Shown here piece after piece: positions 45,635 to 53,952 of a DNA stretch of 64,000 nucleotides (position 1 is the first letter of the stretch; each line of letters starts with the position of its first letter). The translations under genes were made by a program, and so were the position numbers. Under the pieces are notes generated by a model. It did not search any database. It was not told the origin of the DNA and saw only the letters and a list, made by a program, of their open reading frames with translations. The stretch lies in contig NZ_AMXN01000005.1 of assembly GCF_000332645.1 (NCBI RefSeq), positions 62,001 to 126,000 of the forward strand, in the 5' to 3' direction. Source of the stretch: Bacillus inaquosorum KCTC 13429. GTDB taxonomy: Bacteria; Bacillota; Bacilli; Bacillales; Bacillaceae.

Positions 45635-45772
45635 ATGCATTACGGCAGTAAAGGCTGGTATGTGGCAGAATTAAAAAAGCAGGGGATCACGCACCATGAA
45701 GGAAGAAAGCTTCAAAGCTATAAAACCTATTTTCTTGCCAACCTGCTTGAAACAAAGAAAAAACAATCTTAA
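45635..45772 (+). CDS. yflJ: YflJ, 45-residue DUF2639-type protein
   Basis: Small basic soluble protein starting MHYGSKGWYVAELKKQG. GGGAAAGGAG is nine bases upstream of the ATG and a strong terminator follows the TAA. Members of this tiny Bacillus family have no known role; in 168 a number of such genes are sporulation-expressed. Same strand as mapB-yflH-yflI but 170 bases away. Confidence 0.8.
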   Translation: MHYGSKGWYVAELKKQGITHHEGRKLQSYKTYFLANLLETKKKQS

Positions 45773-45780
45773 AAATGGTA

Positions 45781-45813
45781 AAGCCGCGCACGTTGATATG
45801 CGCGGCTTTTTTT
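45781..45813. terminator. bidirectional terminator between yflJ and yflK
   Basis: AAGCCGCGCA and TGCGCGGCTT pair around CGTTGATA, followed by seven T; it directly abuts the yflK stop codon. Confidence 0.9.
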
Positions 45814-46479
45814 CTATTCAGCGGGCTGCAGCCTGTCCCTTTTTTTCATAAATGACGCTCTCCAGCTTTCCGACAGTGCGTCTTCAATTAAAATCCGCTC
45901 AATGGCAGCAAGATTTTTTGTGTCATGGTAGTTGATACGGTTTGCGAATTGGACTGAGATGCCTGCCGCTCCTCTGGACAGCAATTCCAGTTTGGCGCCG
46001 GGAGCCACTCTGCCCTCTTCCAGCACGCGAAAATAAAAGCCGGTATAGCCGGTTTGCTGAACCTTCAGCACCATTTCCTTTACCCCAAACTTTTTCGCCA
46101 GCTTTACACACGGCTGGCGCGGCTGGCTGACCTGAACAACAGCTTCATCAAGCTTGAACACATCCCCGATGCAAACGTTCTCCTCGGTCAGGCCCGTGAC
46201 CGTCAGATTTTCACCAAATGCGGCGCTTGGCAGCTGTCTTGAGAGGAACTCTTCCCAATACGGATAATGCTCCGCCGGGTAGACACAGACAGCCTTATCA
46301 GGTCCGCCGTGATTGACGAGATCCGCCTGTCCGTCTCCTTCAAAATTCTCCCGATACAGCATGACAGCGGAATCAGCCGGCCGCTTCATGATGCCGGTTT
46401 CGATTTTCTTTCCGTCATATTCAAGCGTCTGCGGCTTGCCTAGATTAAGAGAAAGAACTGAATAATGCGCTGGTTTCAT
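45814..46479 (-). CDS. yflK: MOSC-domain protein YflK
   Basis: 221-residue MOSC-domain protein like E. coli YiiM. The conserved cysteine thought to carry sulfur or bind molybdenum cofactor lies in QPRQPCVKLAKKFG near 120. YiiM-type proteins reduce N-hydroxylated bases such as 6-hydroxylaminopurine together with a reductase; that role is by family only. Divergent from acyP. Confidence 0.9.
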   Translation of the reverse strand: MKPAHYSVLSLNLGKPQTLEYDGKKIETGIMKRPADSAVMLYRENFEGDGQADLVNHGGPDKAVCVYPAEHYPYWEEFLSRQLPSAAFGENLTVTGLTEENVCIGDVFKLDEAVVQVSQPRQPCVKLAKKFGVKEMVLKVQQTGYTGFYFRVLEEGRVAPGAKLELLSRGAAGISVQFANRINYHDTKNLAAIERILIEDALSESWRASFMKKRDRLQPAE

Positions 46480-46545
46480 ACAAACACATCCCCTTTACAG
46501 GTTGTAAAATGATTGATTATCATAAAAAGAAAAGGTGGTTTTTAC

Positions 46546-46821
46546 ATGCTTCAATACCGAATCGTTGTAAACGGCCGGGTTCAAGGTGTGGGCTTTCGCT
46601 ATTTTGTTCAAATGGAAGCCGATAAGCGAAAACTGGCCGGCTGGGTCAAAAACCGAGATGACGGCCGTGTCGAGATTTTGGCAGAAGGCCCGGAAAACGC
46701 CTTACGATCGTTTCTTGAGGCTATAAAGAAAGGCAGCCCTTTCTCAAATGTTACCGACGTCTCTGTCACTGAATCCCGCAGCCTTGAAGGCCATCACCGT
46801 TTTTCCGTAGTTTACTCGTAA
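46546..46821 (+). CDS. acyP: Acylphosphatase AcyP (YflL)
   Basis: 91-residue acylphosphatase hydrolysing carboxyl-phosphate bonds. The catalytic arginine sits in [11 protein letters not shown] near residue 18 and the catalytic asparagine in GWVKNRDDG near 36. The start is the ATG reading MLQYRI; AAAGGTGG is nine bases upstream. Its last ten bases overlap the 3' end of the convergent nos gene, so there is no intergenic terminator. Confidence 0.95.
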   Translation: MLQYRIVVNGRVQGVGFRYFVQMEADKRKLAGWVKNRDDGRVEILAEGPENALRSFLEAIKKGSPFSNVTDVSVTESRSLEGHHRFSVVYS

Positions 46822-47903
46822 GGCTTATCCTGATAAAAGTAGTTTGGCTTAACGATTGTGTTGTCATAGGAACGGTGGAAGATATGAGTGGCAGCGGGTG
46901 AAATCGGCGGAATCAGCCACGTCCAGTCCCCCGTCAGCTTTCTGCCCGCTTCTTCCTCCTGTTCTTCAAACCGTTTAAACTGGCTTGCCGCGGTATGATG
47001 GTCAACGATGCTGACACCCTGCTTTTTATACGAGTGCAGCACAGCTTTATTCAATTCAACAAGCGCTTGATCCTTCCATAAATCCGTATTGTAATCAGTA
47101 GAAATGCCGATAACGGACGCGACTTTTTTGAGCTTGTCGTACCGCTTTTCATCTGCCAGGTTTCTCGCTCCGATTTCCGTGCCCATATACCAGCCGTTAA
47201 ACGGCGCGGCATTATAATGAATGCCCCCGACCTCAAGCTTCATATCAGAAATAATCGGCACCCCGTACCATTTCAGCTCCAGATCAGAAAACGCTTCGAT
47301 ATCCGGATGTGTGATTGGAACCTCGATCACAAGTGAACGCGGCAGGTCATACCAGACCGGCTGTTCGTCGCCTTTCATGCGAAAAATGAGCGGCAACAGG
47401 TCAAAATCCGTTCGCTCTCCGCGCCAGCCGAGCTCTTCGCAGGCTGCGGTCAGGAAACGGGAAGCCGGGTCGCCGATTCTTTCTCCGTCTGATTCATATC
47501 CAGCGTACCGGATCAGCTGATGATTCCAGATCTCGACTTGCTTTTCACCCTTCTCTTCCGGAGGGAAAATCGTAATGGTAGGCCTGATTTTCCCGTTATT
47601 GGTGGCGGTTTCAATATGATGCAAGAGGGCGTCACGCACTTCTTCCTTCGTCCGGACGTCACGTCTGTCGATGACATTCAGCGAATTCCAGAACAATCTG
47701 CCGATGCAGCGGTTGCTGTTTCTCCAAGCCATTTTCGCCCCGTGCGCAAGCTCTTCCTTCGTATGTACATAGCTTCCGGTCCGGTCAATTTCACTTTTAA
47801 TGCTATCTAGACGGTCTTTCACTTCCTCTTCCTTTCCCAATTCCTGATAGCATGCGGCAATAAACGCTTTCGCTTCGTTCCAAAGTATTTCTTTTTCTTC
47901 CAA
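46812..47903 (-). CDS. nos: Nitric oxide synthase oxygenase
   Basis: 363-residue bacterial NOS that makes nitric oxide and citrulline from arginine. It consists of the oxygenase domain only; electrons come from cellular flavodoxins. The haem thiolate is C66 in [12 protein letters not shown], and WDLIPP-type pterin/dimer residues appear in [10 protein letters not shown] near the C-terminus. A TTG start at 47903, six bases after GGGGAG, gives the size known for the 168 enzyme; an ATG eight codons earlier lies before that ribosome site. NO protects against oxidative stress. Confidence 0.96.
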   Translation of the reverse strand: MEEKEILWNEAKAFIAACYQELGKEEEVKDRLDSIKSEIDRTGSYVHTKEELAHGAKMAWRNSNRCIGRLFWNSLNVIDRRDVRTKEEVRDALLHHIETATNNGKIRPTITIFPPEEKGEKQVEIWNHQLIRYAGYESDGERIGDPASRFLTAACEELGWRGERTDFDLLPLIFRMKGDEQPVWYDLPRSLVIEVPITHPDIEAFSDLELKWYGVPIISDMKLEVGGIHYNAAPFNGWYMGTEIGARNLADEKRYDKLKKVASVIGISTDYNTDLWKDQALVELNKAVLHSYKKQGVSIVDHHTAASQFKRFEEQEEEAGRKLTGDWTWLIPPISPAATHIFHRSYDNTIVKPNYFYQDKPYE

Positions 47904-48002
47904 CAAACTCTCCCCTTCAAATCGCATTCATGCTTTTCATTGTATCGTTTTTAAGCCGGAAGACAAATGATTTTTCTGTATCTTCTTGGAAAACAATAAA
48001 AA

Positions 48003-48024
48003 AACACCCGCGTGTGCGGGTGTT
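48003..48024 (-). terminator. terminator of yflN
   Basis: AACACCCGC / GCGGGTGTT stem followed on the minus strand by seven T; it starts within the yflN stop codon. Confidence 0.88.
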
Positions 48025-48817
48025 AAAGAGACGCTAAACGATTTGCCAATTCAATTAAGTCACTGCGAAAGTTTTTGCCGGTCATCGGTATGCCATGCCC
48101 GGTCAGCAGTGCTTCCGGTTCAAGGCCGGCAAGCTTCTGAATGGATTCGGCAGCCGTCTCTGTGTCAGGCGTGAAATAAGCCGGCGGCCCATGAAGCTCC
48201 TGTTTCTGAATCAAGACGTCTGCCATTTTCTCCTGTTCCACGGTAATGACAGCATCGCCTGCCACAAGCACGCGTCCGTCCTCGCGGAATAACGAAATAT
48301 GGCCCGGCGTGTGTCCCGGAGTCGCAATCCACATCCACTCTTCAAGAAACGGTACAGAGCCGTCTTCCGGCAGTGTCTGCACATGTGAGGAAATATCGAT
48401 GGAGTGCCGCGGAAACAGTGGCGACAGCTTGGCAACCAACCCGCTCTTGCTGTCAGGACGAGCCGGAGGATAATCCTCTTTACCTGTTACATAAGGCATT
48501 TCCCGAGAATGGACATACACAGGAACATCCCAATGCTCAAGGATCCCTTCGATTGCCCCGATATGATCAAAGTGCCCGTGTGTGAGGATAATCGCCTTCA
48601 GCTGAAAATCATCGCCGAATCTTTGTTTGGCTTCACTTACAATCATGTCGGCTGATTGAGGCATGCCCGCATCAATTAAAACAAATGAGCGAGGTTCAGA
48701 AGGCAGCTGAATAAAATAGACATTCGCAATTTGCACGGTCAAGCCGTGCACCCCTTTTGCCGCTTCGTACCCCGTTCCGCTTCTGACCGAAGTCAGCGGC
48801 ATATAAGGATCACTCAT
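48023..48817 (-). CDS. yflN: Metallo-beta-lactamase-fold hydrolase YflN
   Basis: 264-residue MBL-fold protein with the zinc motif THGHFDHIG near 82-90, TPGHTPGH near 160 and ILLTGHGIP-type His near 235. The start is the ATG reading MSDPYM behind GGAGGTG; the frame is open 26 codons further and overlaps citM's end, which I reject. It lies in the citM operon (56 bases after citM), so it may act in citrate use, but the substrate is unknown. Confidence 0.9.
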   Translation of the reverse strand: MSDPYMPLTSVRSGTGYEAAKGVHGLTVQIANVYFIQLPSEPRSFVLIDAGMPQSADMIVSEAKQRFGDDFQLKAIILTHGHFDHIGAIEGILEHWDVPVYVHSREMPYVTGKEDYPPARPDSKSGLVAKLSPLFPRHSIDISSHVQTLPEDGSVPFLEEWMWIATPGHTPGHISLFREDGRVLVAGDAVITVEQEKMADVLIQKQELHGPPAYFTPDTETAAESIQKLAGLEPEALLTGHGIPMTGKNFRSDLIELANRLASL

Positions 48818-48872
48818 GATGACACCTCCGGTATGTTGTATGCCGTTAGTGTGTGTCATTACGCTTGAATTA

Positions 48873-50174
48873 TCATACGGAAATAGAGATCGCACCGATC
48901 AATAGAGCGATAGCCGTCATAACGATCACTGCGAGAACCGCCCATTTCAATGCGAATTTTTGATGGTCGTCAATAGAAACCCCCACAAGTCCGACAAGCA
49001 AATGAGTAGACGGCACAAGCGGGCTCAGCATATGAATCGGCTGGCCGATGATAGAAGCTCTGGCAATTTCCACTTTATCAACACCGTATGCGACAGCCGT
49101 TTCTGATAAAATCGGCAGCACCCCGTAGAAATATGCGTCATTCGGCATCAGAAATGTGAAAATACCGCTGGTTAAGGCCACAATCGCCGGGATCAATCCG
49201 CCCATTTGTTCAGGAATCATCGACACAAGTGAAATCGCCATTTCATCAACCATTTTGGTGCCTGTCAAAATCCCCGTAAAAACCCCTGCCGCAAAAATCA
49301 TTGAGCCAATAGCCAGCACGTTGCTGGAATGCGCCGAGATGCGCTGTCTCTGATGCTCAAGGTTTGGATAATTCACAATCAGCGCAATACAGAACGCAAT
49401 GACAAACAGTACGGTTAAACTGACTTTCCCCGATACTAAACATCCTATCAAAGAAAGCGTTAACAATAAATTGAACCACCAAAGCTTCGGCCGTTTGCAC
49501 TCATCTTCAACCGCAGCCGCAGGTTCATTGGCATTGGCCGGCTGTTTCAGTTCAATCACCCCAAGGCGCTTCCGTTCCGCTTTTCCAAGCACGTACGCAA
49601 CAGCAACCATACAAAGCATCCCGCTTGCGATGACAGGAATCATCGGCCCTGTAAGTTCAGCCGGATCAACCCCCAGCGCGCTCGCCGCCCGCGGCGTTGC
49701 GCCTCCCCACGGAATCGTGTTCATGATCCCCATGCCGACTCCCGCGATTCCCGCCAGGATAATCGGCCGGATGCCAAGCAGCAAATAAAGCGGAAGCATT
49801 GCGCTTGTCGTAATCATATACGTGGTCGAGCCATCTCCGTCCAAGGCGACGAGCATCGTAAGAACCGCTGTCCCGACAACAATTTTTAACGGGTCGCCTT
49901 TGACCATGCTTAAGATTTTGCCAACCATCGGATCAAACAGCCCTGTATCAATCATAATCCCAAAATATAAGATCGCAAACATAATCATGACCGCAGTCGG
50001 CGCTACCTGCTGAATCCCCGAAATCATCATGTCCCCGACTTCAGTAAATCCAAATCCGGCGATCAGCGCAAACACAATCGGCGTCAAAACTAACGCGGTC
50101 AGTACAGAAAGCCGTTTTGTCATGATCAATGCCATAAACACGAGCATCATGAGAAAGCCTAAGATTGCTAACAC
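48873..50174 (-). CDS. citM: Mg2+-citrate secondary transporter CitM
   Basis: 433-residue proton-coupled importer of the CitMHS family, taking up citrate complexed with Mg2+, Ni2+, Mn2+, Co2+ or Zn2+. It has about twelve helices, with ATPRAASALGVDPAELTG near 160 and the ASIIGQPIHMLSPLVPS stretch near 380 typical of the family. A GTG start at 50174, seven bases after GGGGG, is chosen over the ATG two codons upstream, which lies too close to that site. Controlled by CitST induction and by CcpA through the cre box in the leader. Confidence 0.95.
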   Translation of the reverse strand: MLAILGFLMMLVFMALIMTKRLSVLTALVLTPIVFALIAGFGFTEVGDMMISGIQQVAPTAVMIMFAILYFGIMIDTGLFDPMVGKILSMVKGDPLKIVVGTAVLTMLVALDGDGSTTYMITTSAMLPLYLLLGIRPIILAGIAGVGMGIMNTIPWGGATPRAASALGVDPAELTGPMIPVIASGMLCMVAVAYVLGKAERKRLGVIELKQPANANEPAAAVEDECKRPKLWWFNLLLTLSLIGCLVSGKVSLTVLFVIAFCIALIVNYPNLEHQRQRISAHSSNVLAIGSMIFAAGVFTGILTGTKMVDEMAISLVSMIPEQMGGLIPAIVALTSGIFTFLMPNDAYFYGVLPILSETAVAYGVDKVEIARASIIGQPIHMLSPLVPSTHLLVGLVGVSIDDHQKFALKWAVLAVIVMTAIALLIGAISISV

Positions 50175-50191
50175 ACCCATTCCCCCTTAAA

Positions 50192-50205
50192 TGAATCCGC
50201 TTACA
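50192..50205. promoter_or_regulatory. cre box in the citM leader
   Basis: TGAATCCGCTTACA matches 13 of 14 consensus positions. It lies downstream of the promoter, about 20-30 bases before the start codon, where bound CcpA would act as a roadblock. A functional citM cre has been described in B. subtilis. Confidence 0.88.
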
Positions 50206-50247
50206 TTTTTTTCTCCCTTACTCCCCTTTTTGTCTTGCCTTTTTGCC

Positions 50248-50276
50248 ATCGTATGGGAAAAACATTCGCAAGTAAA
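50248..50276 (-). promoter_or_regulatory. Candidate promoter of citM
   Basis: TTTACT (50271-50276), 17 bases, TACGAT (50248-50253) on the minus strand. Immediately upstream (50277-50335) is a very A/T-rich block where the response regulator CitT is expected to bind. Confidence 0.6.
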
Positions 50277-50359
50277 TAATTTGGTTTTTTTGTATTTTTA
50301 AATTTTTAAAACCTTTTTGTTCTTTTTGATCATTTCTGGGCACATAAAAAGATAGCGTG

Positions 50360-50520
50360 ATTGAAAACCCTTGAAGTCTAGGAAAGGCGAGCATTGGAGC
50401 AGACTTTTACAGGATGTGATGACGGCGGGGTTTAGGCAGGGCGCCTGAGCGATTAGCCGTCGTTCCTTTCATAACTGGTAAGCACCGACGCGCAGGCTTG
50501 ACTATGAATGCGAGGGTTTG
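50360..50520. other. GC-rich non-coding patch with nested dyads upstream of citM
   Basis: No gene. Between the AT-rich citM control region and the yflP terminator lies a GC-richer block. GACGGC (50421-50426) pairs with GCCGTC (50456-50461), and inside lies CAGG-GCG-CCTG (50437-50447). No start with a ribosome site occurs on either strand. It might be a structured leader, a relic or a small RNA; nothing here decides. Confidence 0.4.
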
Positions 50521-50530
50521 TCGACACGAA

Positions 50531-50553
50531 AAAAATCCCGGAATGCCGGGATC
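50531..50553 (-). terminator. terminator of yflP
   Basis: GATCCCGG-CATT-CCGGGATTTTTTT on the minus strand, directly after the yflP stop codon. Confidence 0.9.
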
Positions 50554-51513
50554 TTAATTTCCTGTCATAATGCTTTGATAAAAAACGGATTGCTGGTCAA
50601 GAAACCGTTTCGTTTCCCTGCTGTTCAAATAAAAGCTTTCCCAATCCTGTTCGTTTATTTTTCGCTTCCACTCAGGCGAGGATGTGACCTTCTTTAGCGC
50701 TTGATCCCAGTAAGAAATCTCTTCCTCCGACATGTTTTTCGGGCCCAAAACCCCTCTCCAATGAGAAAACACAAACGGGATCCCCTGCTCCTTCCACGTC
50801 GGAACATCAGGAAAACCTGGAAGCCTTTTATCAGACGTTACAGCAGCTAATGTGATATCGCCGTGCCGCTCATATGGTTTCGCTTCAGATAGTGTCATTG
50901 AAGCCGCTTCTATCTCATGTCTGAACAGCGCCTGAATGAGCTGCTCACTGCTGTCATACTGCAGAAATTGAATGTCAAAAGGGTCAATGCCGTACATATC
51001 AGCCGCTCTGACAAACGAGAGCTGATCATCATTGCCAAGCCCCGGCGCAAAGCCGATTTTCACCTTGCCGGGATGCATCTTAATCTCATTCAGCAAATCC
51101 TTGCCGTTTGTTAACGCTGATCCTTTTGGCAATGCAACAGTCTGCCATTCCTTGGAGAGAATGGCGAGCGGAGTAAAATCGTCCGTTTTTAATTTGCTTT
51201 GCCCGAGAAGATCATTGCTCAGGATTAAACTGGACGTCATGCTGATGGTCTGTTTACTGCTTTCATTGACATATTTCCAGCCTTTCTCTCCCCCGCCGCC
51301 GGGTTTATAGACAACATGAACCTCACCCTTCACGATCTGCTTCTGCCTCAGAACAGATTGGATCGCCTGCGCTGTGACATCCCAGCCGCCAGAAGGCTCA
51401 GCGGGGACGACAATTTCAATTGGCCCGTCTGGCAGGCGCGGCGCAGCCGCCTGCCTGATGTCCCCCTGCATAAAGATCAATAGAGCAATCAATAGGATCA
51501 TATACTTTTTCAT
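50554..51513 (-). CDS. yflP: Tricarboxylate-binding protein YflP (TctC/Bug family)
   Basis: 319-residue periplasmic-type solute receptor with a signal peptide (hydrophobic 5-16). TctC-family landmarks: [20 protein letters not shown] near 33-52, [11 protein letters not shown] near 70-80 and [20 protein letters not shown] near 230-249. Such proteins bind citrate or related carboxylates; in the CitST locus it may present citrate to the sensor, as TctC does for TctE in other bacteria. No TctAB permease is present nearby. It directly follows citT by two bases. Confidence 0.9.
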   Translation of the reverse strand: MKKYMILLIALLIFMQGDIRQAAAPRLPDGPIEIVVPAEPSGGWDVTAQAIQSVLRQKQIVKGEVHVVYKPGGGGEKGWKYVNESSKQTISMTSSLILSNDLLGQSKLKTDDFTPLAILSKEWQTVALPKGSALTNGKDLLNEIKMHPGKVKIGFAPGLGNDDQLSFVRAADMYGIDPFDIQFLQYDSSEQLIQALFRHEIEAASMTLSEAKPYERHGDITLAAVTSDKRLPGFPDVPTWKEQGIPFVFSHWRGVLGPKNMSEEEISYWDQALKKVTSSPEWKRKINEQDWESFYLNSRETKRFLDQQSVFYQSIMTGN

Positions 51514-51515
51514 AT

Positions 51516-52196
51516 CTAGTCCGCCGCCAAATAATATTTTCTCTCCGGCCTGCCGATAATCCCGTATTCAAGCTCGGCTCTTGCTTCTTCCTTTGCCACA
51601 AGGTACTCGGCATAGCGGCGGGCGGTCGTTCGTGACGCCCCCATTTTTTCCCCAAGCTCTTCTGCTGTTAATCCTTCTGCTGCATTCCGAAGCGCTTCTT
51701 TAATTTTTCGCAGTGTTATCGAATTAATGCCTGTCGGCAAATTCTCTGCCGGCAAAGATGTCTTCACACCGTTCCCGAAAATATGATCAATCATGGATTG
51801 ACTGACCTCCGGCTGAGACAAAAGCAGCTTCCTTTTTTCTTTATACTGAAGCAGCACTTGTCTGAACTTGTCAGCCGTTACGGGTTTGATCAAATAGTGG
51901 GCAACCCCTGCCCTGAGCGCTTCCTGTAAATGACGCGTTTCTGTTGCCGCTGTGATGATCATAATGTCCACTTCAGGAAATCGGCTTCGTATCTCAGGAA
52001 TCAATGTGGTCCCAAGCTCGTCCGGCATATAAATATCGAGCAGAAGCAAATCAGCCTTTTGTTCCTCCAAAAGCGCCATTGTCTCTTTGGCATTGGCCGC
52101 TTTTCCGATAATCTTGAATCCATCAAGCTGTTCAATCAATCTCTCATGGATTTGCGCAACCCGAAAATCATCCTCCGCAATCGCGATGTGAATCAA
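51516..52196 (-). CDS. citT: Response regulator CitT
   Basis: 226-residue regulator of citM. N-terminal receiver with acidic pocket E8-D9-D10 and phosphoacceptor D54 in [12 protein letters not shown]-terminal helix-turn-helix [20 protein letters not shown] of the CitB/DcuR type. The start is a TTG at 52196, seven bases after GGGGG, giving the length known in 168; the frame is open 38 codons beyond it inside citS. The 29-base overlap with citS implies coupled translation. Confidence 0.95.
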   Translation of the reverse strand: MIHIAIAEDDFRVAQIHERLIEQLDGFKIIGKAANAKETMALLEEQKADLLLLDIYMPDELGTTLIPEIRSRFPEVDIMIITAATETRHLQEALRAGVAHYLIKPVTADKFRQVLLQYKEKRKLLLSQPEVSQSMIDHIFGNGVKTSLPAENLPTGINSITLRKIKEALRNAAEGLTAEELGEKMGASRTTARRYAEYLVAKEEARAELEYGIIGRPERKYYLAAD

Positions 52197-53796
52197 ATGG
52201 ATTCCCCCTTTGTTTCTCCTTCGGTATAAATACAGTGAATACCGCACCGCCACTTTTTTGGTTCGCCAGTTCGATCCAGCCGCCCAGTTCATGCACTGAG
52301 TCTTTGACATTAGCCAGACCGTAGCCTCTCTTCATCCCCTTTGAAGAATAGCCTCTTTGAAATACAGCTTCCATCTTATCGGGCGGTACACCGGGCCCTG
52401 TGTCTGATACTTCGATGACAATATCATGGCCCATATCCGTGATGAAAAACAAAACCTCCTTCACGCTTTGCTCTGCTACCGCTTCGAAAGCGTTATCAAT
52501 TAAGTTGCCAATAATCGTAATGAGATGGGACAAGCCGATATGTGCAGGAAGAGGCGCGAGCGAGCTGTTCTCATCAATAGACAGCTTGACCTTTTTTTCC
52601 GATGCCTTGCTTATTTTTCCCAGCAAAATCGCCTGCACCTGCTGTGAATGGATGTTTTGGAATAAAATATCATGCTGTTCATTTTGTATCGCGTATTCTT
52701 CTTTAATCAGCTCAATGGCTTCATCATACTCACCGAGCTCAAGCAGCCCTAAGATCGCGTACAGCTTATTTGAGAATTCATGGGTCTGCGCCCTGAGATC
52801 CTCTGAATATTTGCGAACCTCCGTCAGTGTATCGATCAGCTTTTTCAGCTCTGTTTTCTCCCGGAAGCTGACGACAATCCCATACGCCTGCCCGCCTTGA
52901 GTCATCACTTTCGTATTGATAATAAAAACTTGATCATTGACACTTACCTCCTGGTTCGGCAGCATGTCTCCTTGTTCAAGCACAGACTTCAGCCCGGCTC
53001 CCGGCATGACGTCATCAATAGGAAGATGGATCACAGGCTCGGGAAGCTTCAGCATCTCGGCCGCCGACACGTTCATCATAGTGACGACGCCTTCACGATT
53101 GGTGGCAATGATTCCTTCTCTAATCGCAAAAAGCATTGCATTCCTTTCCCGATAAAGAGCCGCGATCTCATGCGGCTCAAGGCCAAGCGTATCCTTCCTG
53201 ATGCTTTTTGCCAGCGCGGCGGCACCGGCAAATCCGAGCAGCAGCACAAGCACAGCGATCACACTCAAGTTTCTCAAATGCTTTTTGATGCCTTGCTCCG
53301 TCTCCGTTTGCAGAAAATCAACAGACACGCTGCCGATTACTTGGCTGTATCCCTTCTGCTCTTTAATGATCGGCGCGCTCCCTCTGATGACTCTTCGTCC
53401 ATCTGTTTTTGTTTCAGAAACATGCGAGCCGCCAAACAAAATTTCTCTGCTGCGCTCCAGCTTCTTTTGACCGCTTTTTTCCGACGCGCTCCGAATGTTT
53501 CCTTTTTCGTCCAACACATAAATGGCATACGCGCCAGTCTGTTCTTTCATTTGTTCAATGACCTCTTGCGTCTCAGCCGCATGCCCGCCTTTTCTCTCAA
53601 TGAGCTCTTTAGCCGGCGGCATATAGGAAATGGTTCTCGCCGTTTGAACCGCCAGCTGCTCTGCCTGTCTCCGTTCCTCCTGTGTATGCTGAACGGCTAA
53701 CGTAATGGTCAGCACACCAATGACAAAGACCAGCAGAGCCGCAATGAGCCCCATTATTTTTGTTTGCAGGGAAAAATGGACCCGCTTTTTCACCAC
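52168..53796 (-). CDS. citS: Citrate-sensing histidine kinase CitS
   Basis: 542-residue membrane kinase of the CitA/DcuS class. Helix 1 (about 12-36), an extracytoplasmic PAS-like citrate sensor (40-172), helix 2 (177-197), a cytoplasmic PAS (about 215-320), phosphoacceptor His339 in AQTHEFSNKL and a C-terminal ATPase domain (N-box LIDNAFEA, G-boxes SDTGPGVP and GYGLANVKDSV). It activates CitT when citrate is outside. First gene of citS-citT-yflP. Confidence 0.95.
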   Translation of the reverse strand: MVKKRVHFSLQTKIMGLIAALLVFVIGVLTITLAVQHTQEERRQAEQLAVQTARTISYMPPAKELIERKGGHAAETQEVIEQMKEQTGAYAIYVLDEKGNIRSASEKSGQKKLERSREILFGGSHVSETKTDGRRVIRGSAPIIKEQKGYSQVIGSVSVDFLQTETEQGIKKHLRNLSVIAVLVLLLGFAGAAALAKSIRKDTLGLEPHEIAALYRERNAMLFAIREGIIATNREGVVTMMNVSAAEMLKLPEPVIHLPIDDVMPGAGLKSVLEQGDMLPNQEVSVNDQVFIINTKVMTQGGQAYGIVVSFREKTELKKLIDTLTEVRKYSEDLRAQTHEFSNKLYAILGLLELGEYDEAIELIKEEYAIQNEQHDILFQNIHSQQVQAILLGKISKASEKKVKLSIDENSSLAPLPAHIGLSHLITIIGNLIDNAFEAVAEQSVKEVLFFITDMGHDIVIEVSDTGPGVPPDKMEAVFQRGYSSKGMKRGYGLANVKDSVHELGGWIELANQKSGGAVFTVFIPKEKQRGNPFDSHRDCGG

Positions 53797-53921
53797 AGCA
53801 CCAGCCGTCCTTTCTACCTAGATCATATCATTTTTTATAGGGAATTTTCTTATTTTTCAAAATCCATTCTCTTGTGAAAGGGTAAAATATTTTTTGCAGA
53901 TAGTAAAATGAAGAGAAAATA

Positions 53922-53948
53922 AAAAAGGCAGACGAAGTCTGCCTTTTT
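53922..53948 (-). terminator. terminator of yflS
   Basis: AAAAAGGCAGAC-GAA-GTCTGCCTTTTT, perfect 12-bp stem. Confidence 0.92.
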
Positions 53949-53952
53949 CTTT

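Noticed and set aside
52900..53700. 267-codon plus-strand frame opposite citS
   Set aside because: It is the antisense shadow of the kinase; rich in His, Arg and Cys and without a family pattern.
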